DNA of 63,247 nucleotides from Asticcacaulis benevestitus DSM 16100 = ATCC BAA-896 (GCF_000376105.1 NZ_AQWM01000022.1:1-63247), one strand, 5' to 3'; shown: positions 18,431-28,778, counted from the stretch's first letter. A program made the numbers and translations. Notes: generated by a model not told the origin, from the sequence alone.

Positions 18431-19666
18431 TTGGCTAATACTCCATCCTCCACACACGCAAAGATTCTATCCGCCAAGGTCATTGTGACCTGTCCGGGGC
18501 GCAACTTCGTCACGCTCAAGATTGAAACCGATCAGGGCGTTTATGGACTGGGTGACGCGACGCTGAATGGCCGCGAACTGTCGGTCGTCTCCTATCTCGA
18601 AGATCACGTTATTCCCTGCCTGATCGGCCGCGACGCCCATCAGATCGAGGATATCTGGCAATATCTCTATCGTGGCGCCTATTGGCGACGCGGACCGGTC
18701 ACGATGTCGGCCATCGCCGCCGTGGACATGGCGCTTTGGGACATCAAGGGCAAGATCGCCGGCCTGCCGCTTTATCAGCTTCTGGGCGGCGCCTGCCGCA
18801 CGGGCGTCATGGTCTATGGCCACGCCAATGGCACAACCATCGAGAATACGGTAGAGGTGGCGCAAAGCTATCAGGCGCTCGGTTATAAGGCCATCCGCCT
18901 GCAATGCGGCGTGCCGGGGCTCAGCAGCACCTACGGCGTTTCCAAGGACAAGATGTTCTATGAGCCCGCCGATGCTGACCTGCCGACCGAAAACGAATGG
19001 AACACCGAAGCCTATATGCGCGTGGTGCCGAAGCTGTTCAAAGCGGCACGTGAGGCCCTGGGCGACGAGGTGCATCTACTCCATGACGTCCATCACCGCC
19101 TGACGCCGATCGAGGCGGGACGTTTGGGGCGCGATCTTGAACCCTATCGTCCGTTCTGGATGGAGGACGCCACACCAGCCGAGAATCAAGAAAGCTTCAA
19201 GCTCATCCGCCAGCACACCACCACCCCGCTTGCGGTCGGTGAAATCTTCAATACGCTCTGGGACTGCAAGGACCTGATCAGCAACCAGTTGATCGATTAT
19301 ATCCGCGCTACTGTCGTCCACGCCGGCGGCATCACCCATCTTAAGCGCATTGCCAGCTTCGCTGATGTCTATGGCGTCAAGACGGGTTGCCATGGTGCCA
19401 CCGACCTGTCGCCGGTCTGCATGTCAGCGGCGCTGCATTTCGACGTGTCGATCCCCAATTTCGGCATCCAGGAATATATGCGTCACACCGAACTGACCGA
19501 CGAAGTGTTCCCGCACAACTACAGCTTCAAGGCCGGATCGCTCCATATCGGCGAAGCGCCGGGTCTCGGCGTTGACATCGACGAGGAAAAGGCCGCCAAA
19601 TACCCCTATCAACGCGCCTACCTGCCGGTAAACCGACTGCAGGACGGCACCCTGTTCAACTGGTAA
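18431..19666 (+). CDS. manD: D-mannonate dehydratase (enolase superfamily, ManD type)
   Basis: Converts D-mannonate to 2-keto-3-deoxygluconate in the glucuronate pathway. The 411 residues fit the roughly 400-residue ManD family. The Mg ligands appear in HDVHHRL (Asp, with the adjacent catalytic His), [10 protein letters not shown] (Glu) and [10 protein letters not shown] (Glu). The ManD-specific active-site Arg and Tyr are seen in RLQCGVPG and STYGVS, and the ending LQDGTLFNW is typical. The start is a TTG after CAGGAAG. Some relatives act weakly or on D-gluconate, but the context (GH67 directly downstream, 14 bp) supports mannonate derived from xylan glucuronate. Confidence 0.9.
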   Translation: MANTPSSTHAKILSAKVIVTCPGRNFVTLKIETDQGVYGLGDATLNGRELSVVSYLEDHVIPCLIGRDAHQIEDIWQYLYRGAYWRRGPVTMSAIAAVDMALWDIKGKIAGLPLYQLLGGACRTGVMVYGHANGTTIENTVEVAQSYQALGYKAIRLQCGVPGLSSTYGVSKDKMFYEPADADLPTENEWNTEAYMRVVPKLFKAAREALGDEVHLLHDVHHRLTPIEAGRLGRDLEPYRPFWMEDATPAENQESFKLIRQHTTTPLAVGEIFNTLWDCKDLISNQLIDYIRATVVHAGGITHLKRIASFADVYGVKTGCHGATDLSPVCMSAALHFDVSIPNFGIQEYMRHTELTDEVFPHNYSFKAGSLHIGEAPGLGVDIDEEKAAKYPYQRAYLPVNRLQDGTLFNW

Positions 19667-19680
19667 CAAGGATCACCCGC

Positions 19681-21840
19681 ATGACCCAGCGCATAGCCCG
19701 CCTTGTCTTGCTTGTGCTGGGATTGACCCTTGGTCTGGTAACCATGGCTCATGCCGAGGACGGTTATGATCTGTGGCTGCGTTACCGGCCTTTGCCGGTG
19801 GCGCAGGCTCAGATCTATGCGCCGCACCTGACCTCGGTCGTCGCTGGCGACCGTCCGATGCTGAGCGCCGCGCGAAGCGAACTGCAGCGCGGTGTCTCCG
19901 GCTTTTTAGGTCATGACCTGCCGGCTGCCACCTCGATCGGCGACGGTGCGCTTGTTATCGGCACGCCGGCTGAGCAGCCTGCGATCAAGGCACTGAACCT
20001 GCCGTTGTCCGGCTTGGGCGAGGAAGGCTATCTGATCCGCTCGGTCACGGTGGATGGCCACAAGGTCACGGTCATCGCCGCCAACAGCGATCGCGGTGTC
20101 CTCTATGGCGCTTTCCGCCTTTTGCGACAAATACAGACGGGTCAGGGGATAGATAAGCTCGACATGGCCGATGCACCCAAGATCAGGGTGCGTTTGCTCA
20201 ATCACTGGGACAATCTCGACGGCTCGGTCGAGCGCGGCTATGCCGGGGCGTCGATCTGGGACTGGTGGCGGCTGCCCGATCTCAAGGATCAGCGCTACAC
20301 GGACTATGCTCGCGCCAATGCGTCAATCGGCATTAACGGCACAGTGGTCAATAACGTCAACGCCAAGGCGCTCAGCCTGACGGCGCCCTATATCGCCAAG
20401 ACGGCGGCGCTCGCCGATAGTCTGCGGCCCTACGGTATCAAGATCTATCTGTCGGCGCGTTTCTCGTCGCCCATCGAACTGGGCGGTCTGAAAACCGCCG
20501 ATCCGCTCGATCCGGCCGTGCGCGCCTGGTGGCGGGCCAAGACGGATGAAATCTACAAGGCGATCCCCGATTTCGGCGGTTTCCTCGTCAAGGCGAATTC
20601 GGAAGGCCAGCCGGGGCCTGGCGATTATCACCGCAGTCATGCCGACGGCGCCAATATGCTGGCTGAGGCCCTGGCGCCCCATGGCGGTATCGTGATGTGG
20701 CGCGCTTTCGTCTATAGCGAACACGATGCCTCGGACCGCGCCAAGCAGGCCTATAATGAGTTCCATCCGCTCGATGGCCAGTTCGCCGACAATGTGCTGG
20801 TGCAGATCAAGAATGGCCCGATCGACTTCCAGCCACGCGAGCCTTTCTCGCCCTTGTTCGGTGCCATGCCGAAGACCCGCGAGATGATGGAATTCCAAAT
20901 TACCAAGGAGTATACCGGACAGGCGACGCACCTCGTCTATCTGGCGCCGCTGTTCGAGGAGACGCTGAAAGCCGATACCTTCGTCAGGGGGGCGGGCTCG
21001 ACGGTCGCGCGCGTCATTGATGGCTCACTGGAAAAACACGCCCTGACAGGCATGGCTGGCGTCGCCAATATCGGCGCAAACCGCAACTGGACGGGATCTG
21101 ATTTCGATCAGGCCAACTGGTATGCCTTTGGCCGACTGGCGTGGAATCCGGACGCTTCCAGCCGTGATATCGCCACCGACTGGGTGCGTATGACGTTCTC
21201 GGGTGATCCCGCCTTTGTCACGCCGGTTGTCGACATGATGATGAACTCACGAGAGGCTATGGCCGACTATATGACGCCGCTCGGCCTGCATCATCAGATG
21301 GCGACCGGTCACCACTATGGTCCCGGCCCGTGGGTACATGAGCTGGCACGGCCGGAGTGGAATCCAGTCTATTACAACAAGGCCGATGCCGGTGGAATTG
21401 GCTTTGACCGCACAAAGACCGGTAGCGATGCCCTGGCGCAGTATAATCCGCGCGCGGCGAAAATCTGGTCCGATCCGCGTAAGATGGATGAGCGCTATCT
21501 TTTGTGGTTCCATCACCTGCCGTGGGACTATCGTTTGCAGGATGGCCACACGCTTTGGGACGGTCTTGTGATGCGCTACCAGTCCGGTGTCGATCAGACC
21601 GGCGTCATGCAAATCACATGGACAGGTCTCGCGCCTTATGTTGATGCGCAACGCTTTGCCGCCGTCTCGCAAAACCTGACCATACAGCGCCGGGAAGCGA
21701 AGTGGTGGCGTGATGCCTCGATCAGCTATTTTCAGTCGAAATCAGGCCTGCCTTTGCCCGCAGGTTACACGGCTCCTGCCCTACCACTGGAAGCCTACGA
21801 AGCCCTGACCTTCCCCTATGCACCGGGGCAGGGTCACTAA
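19681..21840 (+). CDS. GH67 xylan alpha-glucuronidase
   Basis: A 719-residue secreted enzyme (signal peptide ends TMAHA) that removes alpha-1,2-linked (4-O-methyl)glucuronic acid from the non-reducing end of xylo-oligosaccharides. The sequence follows GH67 throughout: SIWDWWRLPDL, VKANSEGQPGPGDYHR with the acid Glu, then GPIDFQPREPFSPLFG (Asp) and MEFQITKEYTGQ (Glu), matching the three active-site acids of Geobacillus and Cellvibrio enzymes. Length is normal. It lies in an operon with manD, which uses a product of glucuronate metabolism. Most GH67 enzymes are intracellular or periplasmic; this signal peptide suggests the periplasm. Confidence 0.95.
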   Translation: MTQRIARLVLLVLGLTLGLVTMAHAEDGYDLWLRYRPLPVAQAQIYAPHLTSVVAGDRPMLSAARSELQRGVSGFLGHDLPAATSIGDGALVIGTPAEQPAIKALNLPLSGLGEEGYLIRSVTVDGHKVTVIAANSDRGVLYGAFRLLRQIQTGQGIDKLDMADAPKIRVRLLNHWDNLDGSVERGYAGASIWDWWRLPDLKDQRYTDYARANASIGINGTVVNNVNAKALSLTAPYIAKTAALADSLRPYGIKIYLSARFSSPIELGGLKTADPLDPAVRAWWRAKTDEIYKAIPDFGGFLVKANSEGQPGPGDYHRSHADGANMLAEALAPHGGIVMWRAFVYSEHDASDRAKQAYNEFHPLDGQFADNVLVQIKNGPIDFQPREPFSPLFGAMPKTREMMEFQITKEYTGQATHLVYLAPLFEETLKADTFVRGAGSTVARVIDGSLEKHALTGMAGVANIGANRNWTGSDFDQANWYAFGRLAWNPDASSRDIATDWVRMTFSGDPAFVTPVVDMMMNSREAMADYMTPLGLHHQMATGHHYGPGPWVHELARPEWNPVYYNKADAGGIGFDRTKTGSDALAQYNPRAAKIWSDPRKMDERYLLWFHHLPWDYRLQDGHTLWDGLVMRYQSGVDQTGVMQITWTGLAPYVDAQRFAAVSQNLTIQRREAKWWRDASISYFQSKSGLPLPAGYTAPALPLEAYEALTFPYAPGQGH

Positions 21841-22043
21841 TTTCCTGGCGGCGTCCAACAGAAAGAGGCCTTCGATCCTGCGTCCGCAATGTCAGGCCAT
21901 TGTTACCGCAATTAGCCCCGTTCGCTCACCAAAACTGTTGCTGACAGTTTCGGCGCCTGCGGTAGCAAATTACAGCCTTTCCTCGTTTTTTCGTGTCAAT
22001 ATGCAAAGGTCAGACAAATTAACTTTTCAAGTCGGCTTTTTCA

Positions 22044-22057
22044 TGGTAGCGCTATCA
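22044..22057. promoter_or_regulatory. LacI-type operator TGGTAGCGCTATCA upstream of GH3
   Basis: A near-perfect palindrome around AGCGCT, about 57 bases before the GH3 start. It closely resembles, from memory, the XylR operator described in Caulobacter crescentus for xylose-responsive genes (TGTTAGCGCTACCA-like), so xylose induction of the xylosidase is likely. It lies in the 273-base gap 21841-22113, where no gene is seen. Confidence 0.6.
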
Positions 22058-22113
22058 GAAAGGCGGCCTGATCGCCAACAAACGCCGCGATAAAGCGGTA
22101 CTGGGAGGACATC

Positions 22114-24786
22114 GTGAAACACCCCAAACGGGCGTCGACTGGTCGTGGCCGATTTGTGGCTCAGAGCGCACTTGTGATGCTGATATCCATTGGCACGCTG
22201 CAGACCGCTCAGGCGCAAAATCCATTGGATTCCCAAGGCTATCATGACCTGACAAAATCCGCCGAACAGCGCGCCGCCGATCTGGTCTCGCGCATGACAC
22301 TCGAAGAAAAAACCGCCCAGCTCATCAATGATGCGCCAGCCATTCCGCGCCTCGGGGTGCGAGAATACAACTGGTGGAACGAAGGCCTGCATGGCGTGGC
22401 GGGCGCCGGCAATGCCACGGTTTTCCCGCAGGCTGTGGGCCTGGCCGCGACCTTTGACGCGCCGCTGATCCATCAGGTGGCGGACACGATCAGCATCGAA
22501 TTTCGCGCCAAGAACCTGGAACGCCTTCATCGTTTCGGGGGGTCCGACTGGTTCCGCGGGCTGACCGTCTGGTCGCCCAACATCAACATCTTCCGTGATC
22601 CACGGTGGGGAAGAGGGCAGGAGACCTATGGGGAAGATCCCTATCTGACCTCGCGCATGGGGGTAGCCTTTGTTCAGGGGCTCCAGGGCGATGACCCCAC
22701 CTATTATCGCACCGTGGCCACACCCAAGCACTATGCCGTTCACAGTGGACCTGAATCCGGTCGCCACCGGGACAATGTGACGCCATCGCGCTATGATCTC
22801 GAGGACACCTACCTCCCAGCCTTCCGGGCGACGATCACCGAGGGCAAGGCTGCATCGATCATGTGCGCCTATAATGCCATTGATGGTCAGCCGGCCTGCG
22901 CCAACGACGACCTGCTCGTCACGCACCTGCGCAAGGACTGGGGCTTTAAGGGCTTTGTGGTATCGGACTGCGATGCCGTGGGCGATATCTATTACAAAAC
23001 CTCGCATCACTATCGCGCAACGCCCGAAGACGGCGTGGCGGCTGCCTATCAGGCCGGTACGGACCTGATCTGCGGCAACGCCAATGAAGCCGATCACCTG
23101 ACCAGCGCCGTCCGTAAAGGCGTGCTGCCGGAAACGGTTCTTGATACCGCACTTGTGCGTTTGTTTACCGCCCGCATCAAACTTGGGCAATTTGACCCCG
23201 CACCGACGGTTTTCCCATCGATCACGGCGGCTGATTACGACACCCAGGCCAATCGCGATCTGTCGCAGCGTGTGGCGGAATCCGCCATGGTACTGCTGAA
23301 GAACCAAGGCAGCCTGCTGCCGCTCAAATCCGAGCCTCGCTCAATCGCGGTGATCGGGCCGAATGCGGACTCGATTGATTCTCTTGTTGGCAACTACAAT
23401 GGCGATCCTTCGCACCCGGTGACGGTTCTGGCGGGCATACGCGCCCGTTATCCCAATGCCACTGTTCATTATGCGCAAGGCTCAGGCCTGATCGACCCGG
23501 TCTTATCCGCCGTGCCTGACGCGGTGTTGTGCCGTGACAAGGGCTGCGCTGAAAAAGGCGTGACCGTGAGCCGTTTCAGCTCTCACGATGTGACAGGTGC
23601 ACCTCGGGAAACCACGACCGAAGCCGGCATCCGCCAAAGCTGGAGTGGGGAAAAGCGCAGCGGTGCCGTGCGGTTTGAGGGCTACCTGACGGCTCCGGAA
23701 AGTGGCGAGTACCGTTTCCGCTACGATGCCGATGGCGGTTACCGCATCTGGGTCAATGACAAGATGGTGGTGGATGCCTGGCGCGTCGATTGGCGGCCGT
23801 CCATTGCTACCGGTGCGATCAAGCTGGAAGCTGGCAGCCATAATTCCATTCGTGTCGAATCCTTCCAGCGTCAGCCCAAGGGCGATGAAAAACTGATCTG
23901 GAGCTTACCTTCCGATGCGGGCGCTCAGGCCGCCGTGGCGGCAGCCAAGGACGCTGATCTCGTGATTTTCGCCGCGGGCTTATCTCAGCGCGTCGAAGGC
24001 GAAGAAATGCACGTTGACGCCGTCGGATTTTCCGGCGGTGACCGAACCAGCATTGACCTGCCACCCATTCAGCAAAACCTGTTGGAGAAGGTGAGCGCGA
24101 CCGGCAAGCCGGTTGTGCTGGTGCTTTTGAACGGTAGTGCCCTGGGCGTAAACTGGGCGGACGAGCATGTGCCGGCCATTGTTGAAGCCTGGTATCCGGG
24201 CGGGCAGGGCGGCGCGGCTGTTGCACGTCTCATCGCGGGCGATTTCAGTCCAGCGGGCCGCCTGCCGATGACCTTCTATCGTTCGGTCGATCAGTTGCCT
24301 GCCTTCAACGACTACACCATGAAAGGCAGGACCTATCGCTATTTCAAGGGTGAGGCGCTTTATCCGTTTGGTTATGGCCTTTCCTACAGTCGTTTCCAGT
24401 ACGCCCCGCTGACCCTATCGGCTCGCCAGGTACGCGGCGACGAACCCGTTACGGTCTCGACAAAAGTCAGCAATTCAGGCGGCGTCGATAGCGACGAAGT
24501 CGTTCAGCTCTATGTCAGCCATCCGGGGGAGAAGAATGTCCCAATTCGCGCGCTGGAACGCTTTGAACGCATTCACCTGAAGGCGGGCGAAACCAAGACG
24601 GTCAGTTTCACGCTCGATAGCCGTGCCTTGAGTACGGTCAATCAGGATGGCACGCGTTCGGTCAAGCCCGGCAAGGTCGCTATCTGGCTCGGCGGTGGAC
24701 AACCGGACAACCGAAAAGGGCTGGGGAAAACTGCCGGCGCCGCCGCCGCCTTAACGATCACGTCCACTCAGGTCTTGGCCCCATAG
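22114..24786 (+). CDS. GH3 beta-xylosidase/beta-glucosidase with PA14-like insert
   Basis: An 890-residue secreted glycosidase (signal ending QTAQA). Order: GH3 N-terminal barrel with the nucleophile Asp in GFVVSDCDAVGDI, GH3 C-terminal sandwich (AMVLLKNQGSLLPL onward) interrupted by a PA14-like sugar-binding domain (about residues 490-600; GEYRFRYDADGGYRIWVND), then an FnIII-like tail (VSNSGGVDSDEVVQLYVSHPG). GEEMHVD probably carries the acid/base Glu. VVSDCDA and the xylan context favour beta-xylosidase over glucosidase. The start is GTG after GGGAGGAC. An AGCGCT-type operator lies upstream. Confidence 0.92.
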   Translation: MKHPKRASTGRGRFVAQSALVMLISIGTLQTAQAQNPLDSQGYHDLTKSAEQRAADLVSRMTLEEKTAQLINDAPAIPRLGVREYNWWNEGLHGVAGAGNATVFPQAVGLAATFDAPLIHQVADTISIEFRAKNLERLHRFGGSDWFRGLTVWSPNINIFRDPRWGRGQETYGEDPYLTSRMGVAFVQGLQGDDPTYYRTVATPKHYAVHSGPESGRHRDNVTPSRYDLEDTYLPAFRATITEGKAASIMCAYNAIDGQPACANDDLLVTHLRKDWGFKGFVVSDCDAVGDIYYKTSHHYRATPEDGVAAAYQAGTDLICGNANEADHLTSAVRKGVLPETVLDTALVRLFTARIKLGQFDPAPTVFPSITAADYDTQANRDLSQRVAESAMVLLKNQGSLLPLKSEPRSIAVIGPNADSIDSLVGNYNGDPSHPVTVLAGIRARYPNATVHYAQGSGLIDPVLSAVPDAVLCRDKGCAEKGVTVSRFSSHDVTGAPRETTTEAGIRQSWSGEKRSGAVRFEGYLTAPESGEYRFRYDADGGYRIWVNDKMVVDAWRVDWRPSIATGAIKLEAGSHNSIRVESFQRQPKGDEKLIWSLPSDAGAQAAVAAAKDADLVIFAAGLSQRVEGEEMHVDAVGFSGGDRTSIDLPPIQQNLLEKVSATGKPVVLVLLNGSALGVNWADEHVPAIVEAWYPGGQGGAAVARLIAGDFSPAGRLPMTFYRSVDQLPAFNDYTMKGRTYRYFKGEALYPFGYGLSYSRFQYAPLTLSARQVRGDEPVTVSTKVSNSGGVDSDEVVQLYVSHPGEKNVPIRALERFERIHLKAGETKTVSFTLDSRALSTVNQDGTRSVKPGKVAIWLGGGQPDNRKGLGKTAGAAAALTITSTQVLAP

Positions 24787-24837
24787 GCGCCAGGTGGCGG
24801 GTGACTATCCATCAAAAATCAGAACAGGGGAAAAGCC

Positions 24838-26925
24838 GTGACCAAAATAATGCCACACATCTCGCGCCGGGGCGCGCTTACCGCTATGAGCGCGCTCAGC
24901 CTAAGCATAACCCTGCCAGCCTATGCGGCCGGTAGCCCGTCCTTGAGCGGAAGCGTCAATGCCGCCGACACAAGGTCGCCCATTTCGCCGTTCATCTATG
25001 GTGGCTTCATCGAGCATATCGGTGATCTCATCAATGACAGCCTGTGGAGCGAGGTTCTTGACGACCGCAAGTTCTACTGGCCCGTTGTCAAGCCGGAGCC
25101 GGCTCCCGCGGCCGCAGCCAACCGTCGCAGAGGCGCGCCGCCCAGAAAATGGCACCCCACCGGGCCAGATGACAGCGTGACGATGGATACAAAGGCACCT
25201 TATGTCGGCGTGCATAGTCCGGTCGTCCGCCTGACGGGCGCCACCCCGCTGGGTATAGGGCAGGGGGATCTGGCGCTGGCCAAGAAAGCCTACAGTGTCC
25301 GCCTGGTGGTCGCCGCTGATGCCGGCGTCGCCGTCACGGCGACGCTGATATGGGGCAGTGATCCGGCCATGCGCCAAAGCGTGCCGGTCGCGACGAAGAC
25401 CGACTGGACGACGGTGCCGCTTACCTTCAACTGTGGGGTCGCTACGACCACCGGACGTCTGGAAATTACCGGAACGGGCCCAGGCACGTTCCGCGTTGGC
25501 GCTGTCTCCTTGATGCCGGCCGACAATGTAGGCGGCTTCCGGGCCGATATGATAGCTTTGCTGCGTGAGATGGATTGCAAGATCATGCGCATGCCGGGCG
25601 GTAATTTCCTGTCGGCCTATGACTGGCATTTCACGGTAGGCGACCTCGATAAACGCCCGCCGATCATGGACCCGGTGTGGAATGCTGTTCAGCCGAATGA
25701 TGTCGGTGTCGACGAACTCCTGCACATGGCCCGCCTGATCAATGTCGAACCGTACTGGTGCGTCAGCACCGGCTTTGATTCCCCACGATCGGGTGCGGAA
25801 CTGGTCGAATATGTGAATGGCGGCGCCAATACCGAATGGGGCGCCAAGCGCGCCGCCAATGGTCACCCCGAGCCTTGGCGTGTCAAATATTGGGATATAG
25901 GCAACGAGATGTACGGCCACTGGCAGATGGGCCACATCGCGCCGGAGCAATACTACGTCAAACATAACCTGTTCGTTGATGCCATGCGCGCTGTCGATCC
26001 AACCATCTATATCGCGGCACCGGGCGGCTTCGCCGACGAAATGACGACGGGGCAGGGCATCTTTATCGAAGGGCAGCCGCAGGTCGCCATCGGTTCGGAG
26101 CGTGACTGGGCCTACGGTATGTTTAAAAACTGCATGGGCCGTTTCGACGCCCTTCAGACCCACGCTTATCCGGCGGAAAATAAACGCTATGATCTCTCAA
26201 CGGGCAAGCTGGTGGATATCACTCAGTCGCTCAATGAATGGTCACGTGGCATGGCGCAGCGCATCCAGACGATGGCGGATTGCTGGGAAGCCTATAAAAA
26301 AGCCTTCCCGGTTCTGAATGACGGCAAGATCAAGGTCTTCTTCGACGAATGGGCCTATCATTTCGGGGCGGATTACAAGGGTTGCCTGGCCGTGGCCATC
26401 GCCTTCCACGAATTTTACCGGCACACCGATTTCATCGAGGCGGCTGGCTACACCATGGCGACCGGCTGGCTCAATTTTACGCCAACCGACTCGGTCATCA
26501 GCGCCACCGGCCGGGTGTTCCAGCTTTATAATCAACACTTCGGTGTCATTCCGGTAGCCGTCACCGGGACGTCGCCGGTGCCGCCGCCGCGGTATCCGAT
26601 TGGCGGCGACCAGCCGAGCGTTAATACGGGCAGCGCGACCTGGCCGCTTGATGTCTCCGCCGCCTTGACGGCAGACCATAAGGCTCTGATCGTCTCTGTG
26701 GTCAACGCCACCGAAGAGACCCAGAGCCTCAAACTGGCGATCAACGGCTTCGCGCCTGGCCGCGCCGGACGCACCTGGCGTCTGGATGCACCTGGTCTCG
26801 ATGCCCAAAATGTGGTCGGCGCGGCAGCGCAGGTGACGATCAAGGAAGGCAGCTTCAATCCGCGCGCGGGCACGCTTACCTTACCTGCAACGAGCATCAC
26901 GCTGTTTGAATATAAACTGGCCTGA
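24838..26925 (+). CDS. GH51 alpha-L-arabinofuranosidase, Tat-type signal
   Basis: A 695-residue enzyme that removes alpha-L-arabinofuranose side chains from arabinoxylan or arabinan. The N-terminus (ISRRGALTAMSALSLSITL) looks like a Tat signal. A beta-sandwich, CBM-like insert lies at about residues 110-225, then the barrel with MPGGNF, acid/base Glu in WDIGNEMYG and nucleophile Glu in FFDEWAYHFG, then a C-terminal beta domain. The start is GTG, 52 bp after GH3, so it is probably in the same transcript. Together with GH67, GH3 and ManD it completes a side-chain set for glucuronoarabinoxylan. Confidence 0.92.
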   Translation: MTKIMPHISRRGALTAMSALSLSITLPAYAAGSPSLSGSVNAADTRSPISPFIYGGFIEHIGDLINDSLWSEVLDDRKFYWPVVKPEPAPAAAANRRRGAPPRKWHPTGPDDSVTMDTKAPYVGVHSPVVRLTGATPLGIGQGDLALAKKAYSVRLVVAADAGVAVTATLIWGSDPAMRQSVPVATKTDWTTVPLTFNCGVATTTGRLEITGTGPGTFRVGAVSLMPADNVGGFRADMIALLREMDCKIMRMPGGNFLSAYDWHFTVGDLDKRPPIMDPVWNAVQPNDVGVDELLHMARLINVEPYWCVSTGFDSPRSGAELVEYVNGGANTEWGAKRAANGHPEPWRVKYWDIGNEMYGHWQMGHIAPEQYYVKHNLFVDAMRAVDPTIYIAAPGGFADEMTTGQGIFIEGQPQVAIGSERDWAYGMFKNCMGRFDALQTHAYPAENKRYDLSTGKLVDITQSLNEWSRGMAQRIQTMADCWEAYKKAFPVLNDGKIKVFFDEWAYHFGADYKGCLAVAIAFHEFYRHTDFIEAAGYTMATGWLNFTPTDSVISATGRVFQLYNQHFGVIPVAVTGTSPVPPPRYPIGGDQPSVNTGSATWPLDVSAALTADHKALIVSVVNATEETQSLKLAINGFAPGRAGRTWRLDAPGLDAQNVVGAAAQVTIKEGSFNPRAGTLTLPATSITLFEYKLA

Positions 26926-27498
26926 TAAGTCCCCTGACAGACCGCTGTAGCGCGACAATCAGGATGAGAGCCGCGACGACACAGATTTCAATGGCGAGCA
27001 AGCTGTCCGGATAGGTTGGATCAGTCTGCGAGTCTGTATCACCAAGGCGAAGGCTACGGATGCTGTGCCTGCCGCGGCAGCAACTCACCATGCTACCCTC
27101 GCACTAAGCTTCCTTGAAGGACCGCCGAAACTGATCCGTCAAAGGCTTTAGAAGATAGGTAATTGCGCTGCGGCGGGGCGGCTACATCTTGCGCGCCACA
27201 TGGAACTTGCTCGTGGCGGGACAATGACCGTGCCTGGTTTTCGGCAATTCGCTGGCACAGGGAGATCACCCTCCAAATGTAGGGCGTTCCATGAATACGC
27301 TTTCCGCAAACTAAACCCCACAATAGAATTCAATGAAAGGGATATCTTCGGTTGAATTTGGGGCCAGGTTGCGGTTTAACGAATTTGCTTCGAGCGCGTT
27401 GGGGGTAGGATGCAGCCAGCGGACAAAACATTCATTGAAAAGATAATGACGGCAGTTCTGTCGGAAGGCCAGGCTTCGGAGAGGTGGGCTCGCTATGA
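26926..27498. other. Gene-poor junction between xylan cluster and accessory region
   Basis: No convincing gene. A minus-strand frame at 26897-27091 encodes one hydrophobic helix (LLAIEICVVAALILIVAL) and could be a tiny membrane protein, but its start overlaps nothing supportive and it lacks a ribosome site I trust. The stretch marks the start of the scar zone that reaches 35.5 kb. Confidence 0.4.
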
Positions 27499-27645
27499 AT
27501 GGATAACAATCGTGCCGCTTTAGTTTCAGTCTTCCGCGCACTCGCGGACCCGTCGCGCAGGGCTGTTGTTCAGAGGTTTGCGTTGGGCTCGGCCATCGTG
27601 AGTGATCTACAAGAGCCGTTTAATATGACCTTGGCAAAAATTTAA
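27499..27645 (+). pseudogene. ArsR-family regulator, truncated N-terminal fragment
   Basis: A 48-codon frame with the typical ArsR start VFRALADPSRRAVVQRFALG and SDLQEPFNMTLAKI, then a stop. Intact relatives continue with the recognition helix and wing. The protein therefore ends in the middle of the winged helix and is unlikely to bind DNA. Such regulators usually sit before SRPBCC or DUF1801-type genes, which fits the following gene. Confidence 0.75.
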
Positions 27646-27659
27646 CAGGCCCCAATGCA

Positions 27660-28277
27660 ATGAACACTCCAAACCGCAACCCGAAAGCTGATGCCTATTA
27701 CGAAAAGGCAGAAGAATTTGCGAAGCCCATTTTTTCCCATCTGCGTGACCTTATTCATGCGACATGCCCTGAGGTGGTTGAAGAGGTTAAATGGGGCATC
27801 CCTCATTTCGACTATCGCGGCGACATGATGTGCATTTTTGCCGCCTATAAGAGGCACTGTTCCTTCACGTTCTACAAGGACGCACTTATGTACGACCCAC
27901 GTCTCAAGGCAAACTCTGACATGCCTGCAGCAAAGCGGTTCATGGGAAGCCTGACGGGCTCTGGCGACCTTCCCCCGGACGCTGATTTGATATTGTGGAT
28001 CAAAGAGGCGATGGCGCTCAATGAGCAGGGCGTAAAGCTCCCAAAGCAAAAATCAGAATCCCCAAAGAAAGTCGATATGCCAAAAGCCTTTGCTGAGATG
28101 CTCGAGGTAAATCCAAAGACAAAGGCAATTTTTGATAGCAAATCACCATCATTTCAGAAGGAGTATAATGTCTGGATAGGCGAGGCAAAAACCGACTCCA
28201 CCCGCGATAAGCGAATTGAGGAAGCGTTATCGTGGATAGCAGAAGGCAAAGGGCGCTTTTGGAAATATTCAAAGTGA
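27660..28277 (+). CDS. DUF1801/YdeI-like protein
   Basis: A 205-residue cytoplasmic protein: an N-terminal DUF1801-type domain (about 1-130; VVEEVKWGIPHFDYRGDMMC and HCSFTFYKD) and a C-terminal YdeI-type helical tail (FQKEYNVWIGEAKTDSTRDKRIEE). The biochemical function of these families is not established. It follows the broken ArsR gene by 14 bp and was probably its regulated partner. Confidence 0.85.
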   Translation: MNTPNRNPKADAYYEKAEEFAKPIFSHLRDLIHATCPEVVEEVKWGIPHFDYRGDMMCIFAAYKRHCSFTFYKDALMYDPRLKANSDMPAAKRFMGSLTGSGDLPPDADLILWIKEAMALNEQGVKLPKQKSESPKKVDMPKAFAEMLEVNPKTKAIFDSKSPSFQKEYNVWIGEAKTDSTRDKRIEEALSWIAEGKGRFWKYSK

Positions 28278-28416
28278 ATATTTATCGCCTATGTAAGGTC
28301 TTGGTCCATCAATCCGGCACTTGCTGATATCTTACGACCGTTGTTTTCTTGGATATATTGGATGTCATACAAGCTTCATGCACACCGATGCCAGAAGATA
28401 TCCAAACAGAGGTTTA

Positions 28417-28575
28417 ATGACTCGTACAACTTTGTTTCAATCGAATCGCTCGCAAGCAGTTCGCTTACCTAAAGATGTGGCTTTTCCGGAAGGGGTCAAA
28501 GATGTGACTATTCTGAGGGAAGGGGGGCGTCGCATCATCGTGCCGTCGAATAGTTGTTACTGGAAATTTGGGTGA
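28417..28575 (+). pseudogene. VapB-type antitoxin, truncated and without toxin
   Basis: A 52-residue frame from the ATG at 28417: MTRTTLFQSNRSQAVRLPKD, then FPEGVKDVTILREGGRRIIVPS, which is the AbrB/MazE-fold DNA-binding part of VapB antitoxins. After IVPS the frame continues with an unrelated NSCYWKFG and stops, so the toxin-neutralising tail is missing. No vapC is seen. A deletion or insertion at about 28550 removed the rest. Confidence 0.8.
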
Positions 28576-28778
28576 GTTCTCCCGTGTTGAAGGGCTGCGC
28601 TGCGAGGATTGGCTTTCGTCCGACCCGTTGGCAAACTGAACCCACGACACTGTTTCGTAGAAAATCGCATGAAGTTGAATATTTCCGCCCGATTTCTCAT
28701 AACATACATTAGATTTTTTATATAATTTATTGAAAATAAACACGTTTTATGACTTGACCGAGAGGTTGTTGAGACGCT

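Noticed and set aside
22027-23307. 426-codon minus-strand frame inside GH3
   Set aside because: Antisense to the conserved GH3 barrel; no domain seen.
26897-27091. 64-codon minus-strand frame with one hydrophobic helix
   Set aside because: No ribosome site or similarity; it lies at the end of GH51 and may be chance.
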